From positions 1-64,000 of the forward strand of contig JAFYYI010000002.1 in assembly GCA_017557665.1 (NCBI GenBank): a stretch of 64,000 bases of DNA, written 5' to 3'. This document shows, piece after piece, positions 62,866 to 64,000 of the stretch (positions are counted from its first letter, which is position 1; the number at the start of each line of letters is the position of its first letter). The notes below the pieces were generated by a model, which searched no databases, had not been told where the DNA came from, and saw nothing but the letters and a program-made list of their open reading frames with translations. Origin of the DNA: Muribaculaceae bacterium (lineage in GTDB: Bacteria; Bacteroidota; Bacteroidia; Bacteroidales; Muribaculaceae). The translations under genes and the position numbers were made by a program.

Positions 62866-64000
62866 TTAATTATTTACATAGTAGCCTTCTATATTGTTGA
62901 TGCAGGGACAGGCACGGCTATCAAGAATGCGCACACGCCATTCATCGGCGGTCTTCTCGTGGAAGCGAACGATGCGCTTGTAACCGATGGTAGTGGTCTC
63001 CTCATCAACAATCACAGGCACCCAATAGCCACAGCACGTCTTGTACTCAATAACAAACTCCTTAACTCGTTGTCCCAGGGGGATGTACTCTTGCAGCATA
63101 ATGCGGTTGAGGGTCACGGGTTTCTTGGTCTTGATCTCAATGTCGGCTTCAATAACGCCGTCCTTGGGAGCCCAGTAGGTGTCCCAGTTGCCGTCGCCTA
63201 TCATTGATGGAGCGAATTGCGAAGAACGGGTATCGGTAGCTTTGAATTTGGCGCCTGCAAGCAAATCGGTGCCGAGTTCACGATTAAGGCGTTCGTGCCA
63301 CTGAACGGCAGTTGCAGAGTCAATGGGATGAATCAGGCCTTCGCGATCAACGGGGAAATTCAACAAGAACGTGCCGTTATGCCCCACGCTACGGTAGTAA
63401 AGGTCAACCAACTGGTCAACACTCTTGACCAGCGTGTCTTCCTTCTCATGATAGAACCAACCCGGACGGATTGACGTGTTGCACTCGCTGGCACACCACG
63501 CATCGCCATCGGAATGACCCGATTGCAGTTCCTCATATTGTGGATAGCCGGGATAGACCTCATTGATACGCAGGAAAGCCCAATTAGTAGGGTTGGCAAA
63601 GCCCTTCTCGTTGCCGACCCAGCGGCAACCGGGGCCGCCATCCGAGAAGATGACTGCTCCTGGCTGAAGGCGGTTCACGATACCCCAGGCACGCGTATAA
63701 TTATAATAGGTACTACGGTCAATTTCACGTTTCTCGCAGGCACCTCCGTACCATCCGTCACCTCCATTAGCTCCATCAAACCACACCTCGAAGATGTCGC
63801 CATAATTGGTCATCAATTCCTCCAGTTGGTTGTAATAATAGGTGACATATTCTGCCGTGCCATAGCTGGCCTGGTGCCTGTCCCAGGGCGACAGATAAAC
63901 ACCCAAACGAATGCCATACTTCTTGCAGGCAGCAGCCAACTCGCCCACAACGTCACCCTTACCGCCCCTGAAAGGCGAGGTGGCAACACTATAGTCGGTG
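62866..64000 (-). CDS. Alpha-L-fucosidase, GH29 family (N-terminus cut by window)
   Basis: The frame stays open to base 64000, so the start and signal peptide lie outside the window; the GTG at 63948 is internal. The visible 378 residues begin in the catalytic barrel (YSVATSPFRGGKGDV, YLSPWDRH). They include the expected nucleophile region EVWFDGANG and the GTFLLNFPVDREG segment. A C-terminal beta domain of discoidin/F5-8C type follows from about 245 (numbered from the GTG). GH29 enzymes take alpha-L-fucose from host or dietary glycans. It lies upstream of the DUF1963 gene on the same strand. Confidence 0.88.
   Translation of the reverse strand, partial: TDYSVATSPFRGGKGDVVGELAAACKKYGIRLGVYLSPWDRHQASYGTAEYVTYYYNQLEELMTNYGDIFEVWFDGANGGDGWYGGACEKREIDRSTYYNYTRAWGIVNRLQPGAVIFSDGGPGCRWVGNEKGFANPTNWAFLRINEVYPGYPQYEELQSGHSDGDAWCASECNTSIRPGWFYHEKEDTLVKSVDQLVDLYYRSVGHNGTFLLNFPVDREGLIHPIDSATAVQWHERLNRELGTDLLAGAKFKATDTRSSQFAPSMIGDGNWDTYWAPKDGVIEADIEIKTKKPVTLNRIMLQEYIPLGQRVKEFVIEYKTCCGYWVPVIVDEETTTIGYKRIVRFHEKTADEWRVRILDSRACPCINNIEGYYVNN

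Noticed and set aside
1..64000. CRISPR array, prophage or insertion sequence
   Set aside because: No regular repeat-spacer pattern, transposase, integrase or phage structural gene was seen anywhere in the window.

Overview
The window looks like a chromosomal segment of an anaerobic gut Bacteroidales bacterium, probably near Muribaculaceae or Prevotellaceae (inference). The reasons are the fused LpxC/FabZ, the many TAnnTTTG-type promoter elements with few Shine-Dalgarno sites, GH92 and GH29 glycosidases, secreted proteins ending in dockerin-type repeats, and a TatA/TatC pair without TatB. I see no prophage, insertion sequence, CRISPR array, rRNA or tRNA.

Region 1 (1-10857) starts with the 3' part of rpsA. 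It continues with a hydrogen-metabolism block: a trimeric NADH/ferredoxin-type [FeFe]-hydrogenase (hydB-hydA-hydC), then a separately promoted single-chain [FeFe]-hydrogenase that reads as HydB ends joined to the HydA catalytic domain, and on the opposite strand the maturases HydF and HydG. HydE is not in the window. Region 2 (11119-18687) holds an LptD-like outer-membrane protein, a YiiX-like cysteine hydrolase, a LysE-type exporter, a ptb-buk pair (acyl-phosphate fermentation, butyrate or a branched-chain acid) and tatA-tatC.

Region 3 (18967-27372) has two secreted proteins with matching C-terminal dockerin-type domains, then a tight four-gene envelope operon: secreted esterase, CapA-like lipoprotein, PQQ-type propeller lipoprotein and PBP4-type peptidase. 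Region 4 (27434-38761) is mostly housekeeping: a CPA2 antiporter, MgtC-like protein, secreted EEP-family enzyme, NrnA-like phosphoesterase, small lipoprotein, GlmM, ComEC-like protein, AroE and an MCE/MlaD protein. Region 5 (39183-46600) carries dnaA, an exonuclease, gyrA and two related secreted TPR proteins.

Region 6 (46761-52079, minus strand) contains the lipid A genes lpxD, lpxC/fabZ and lpxA, with a thioredoxin lipoprotein, a Sua5/TsaC protein and a B3/B4-domain protein upstream. Region 7 (52145-64000) has two adjacent GH92 enzymes, one with Gln in place of the usual Glu of the GNEP motif, a secreted S9 peptidase, a HAD hydrolase and a DUF2284 protein sharing a perfectly symmetric divergent promoter, a DUF486 membrane protein, an AraC regulator, a DUF1963 protein and a GH29 fucosidase cut by the window end.

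The items most worth a second look are the HydB/HydA fusion hydrogenase, the symmetric palindromic promoter at 59847-59884, and the GNEP-to-GNQP change in one GH92. All functions are inferred from motifs and remembered family features; no database search was run.
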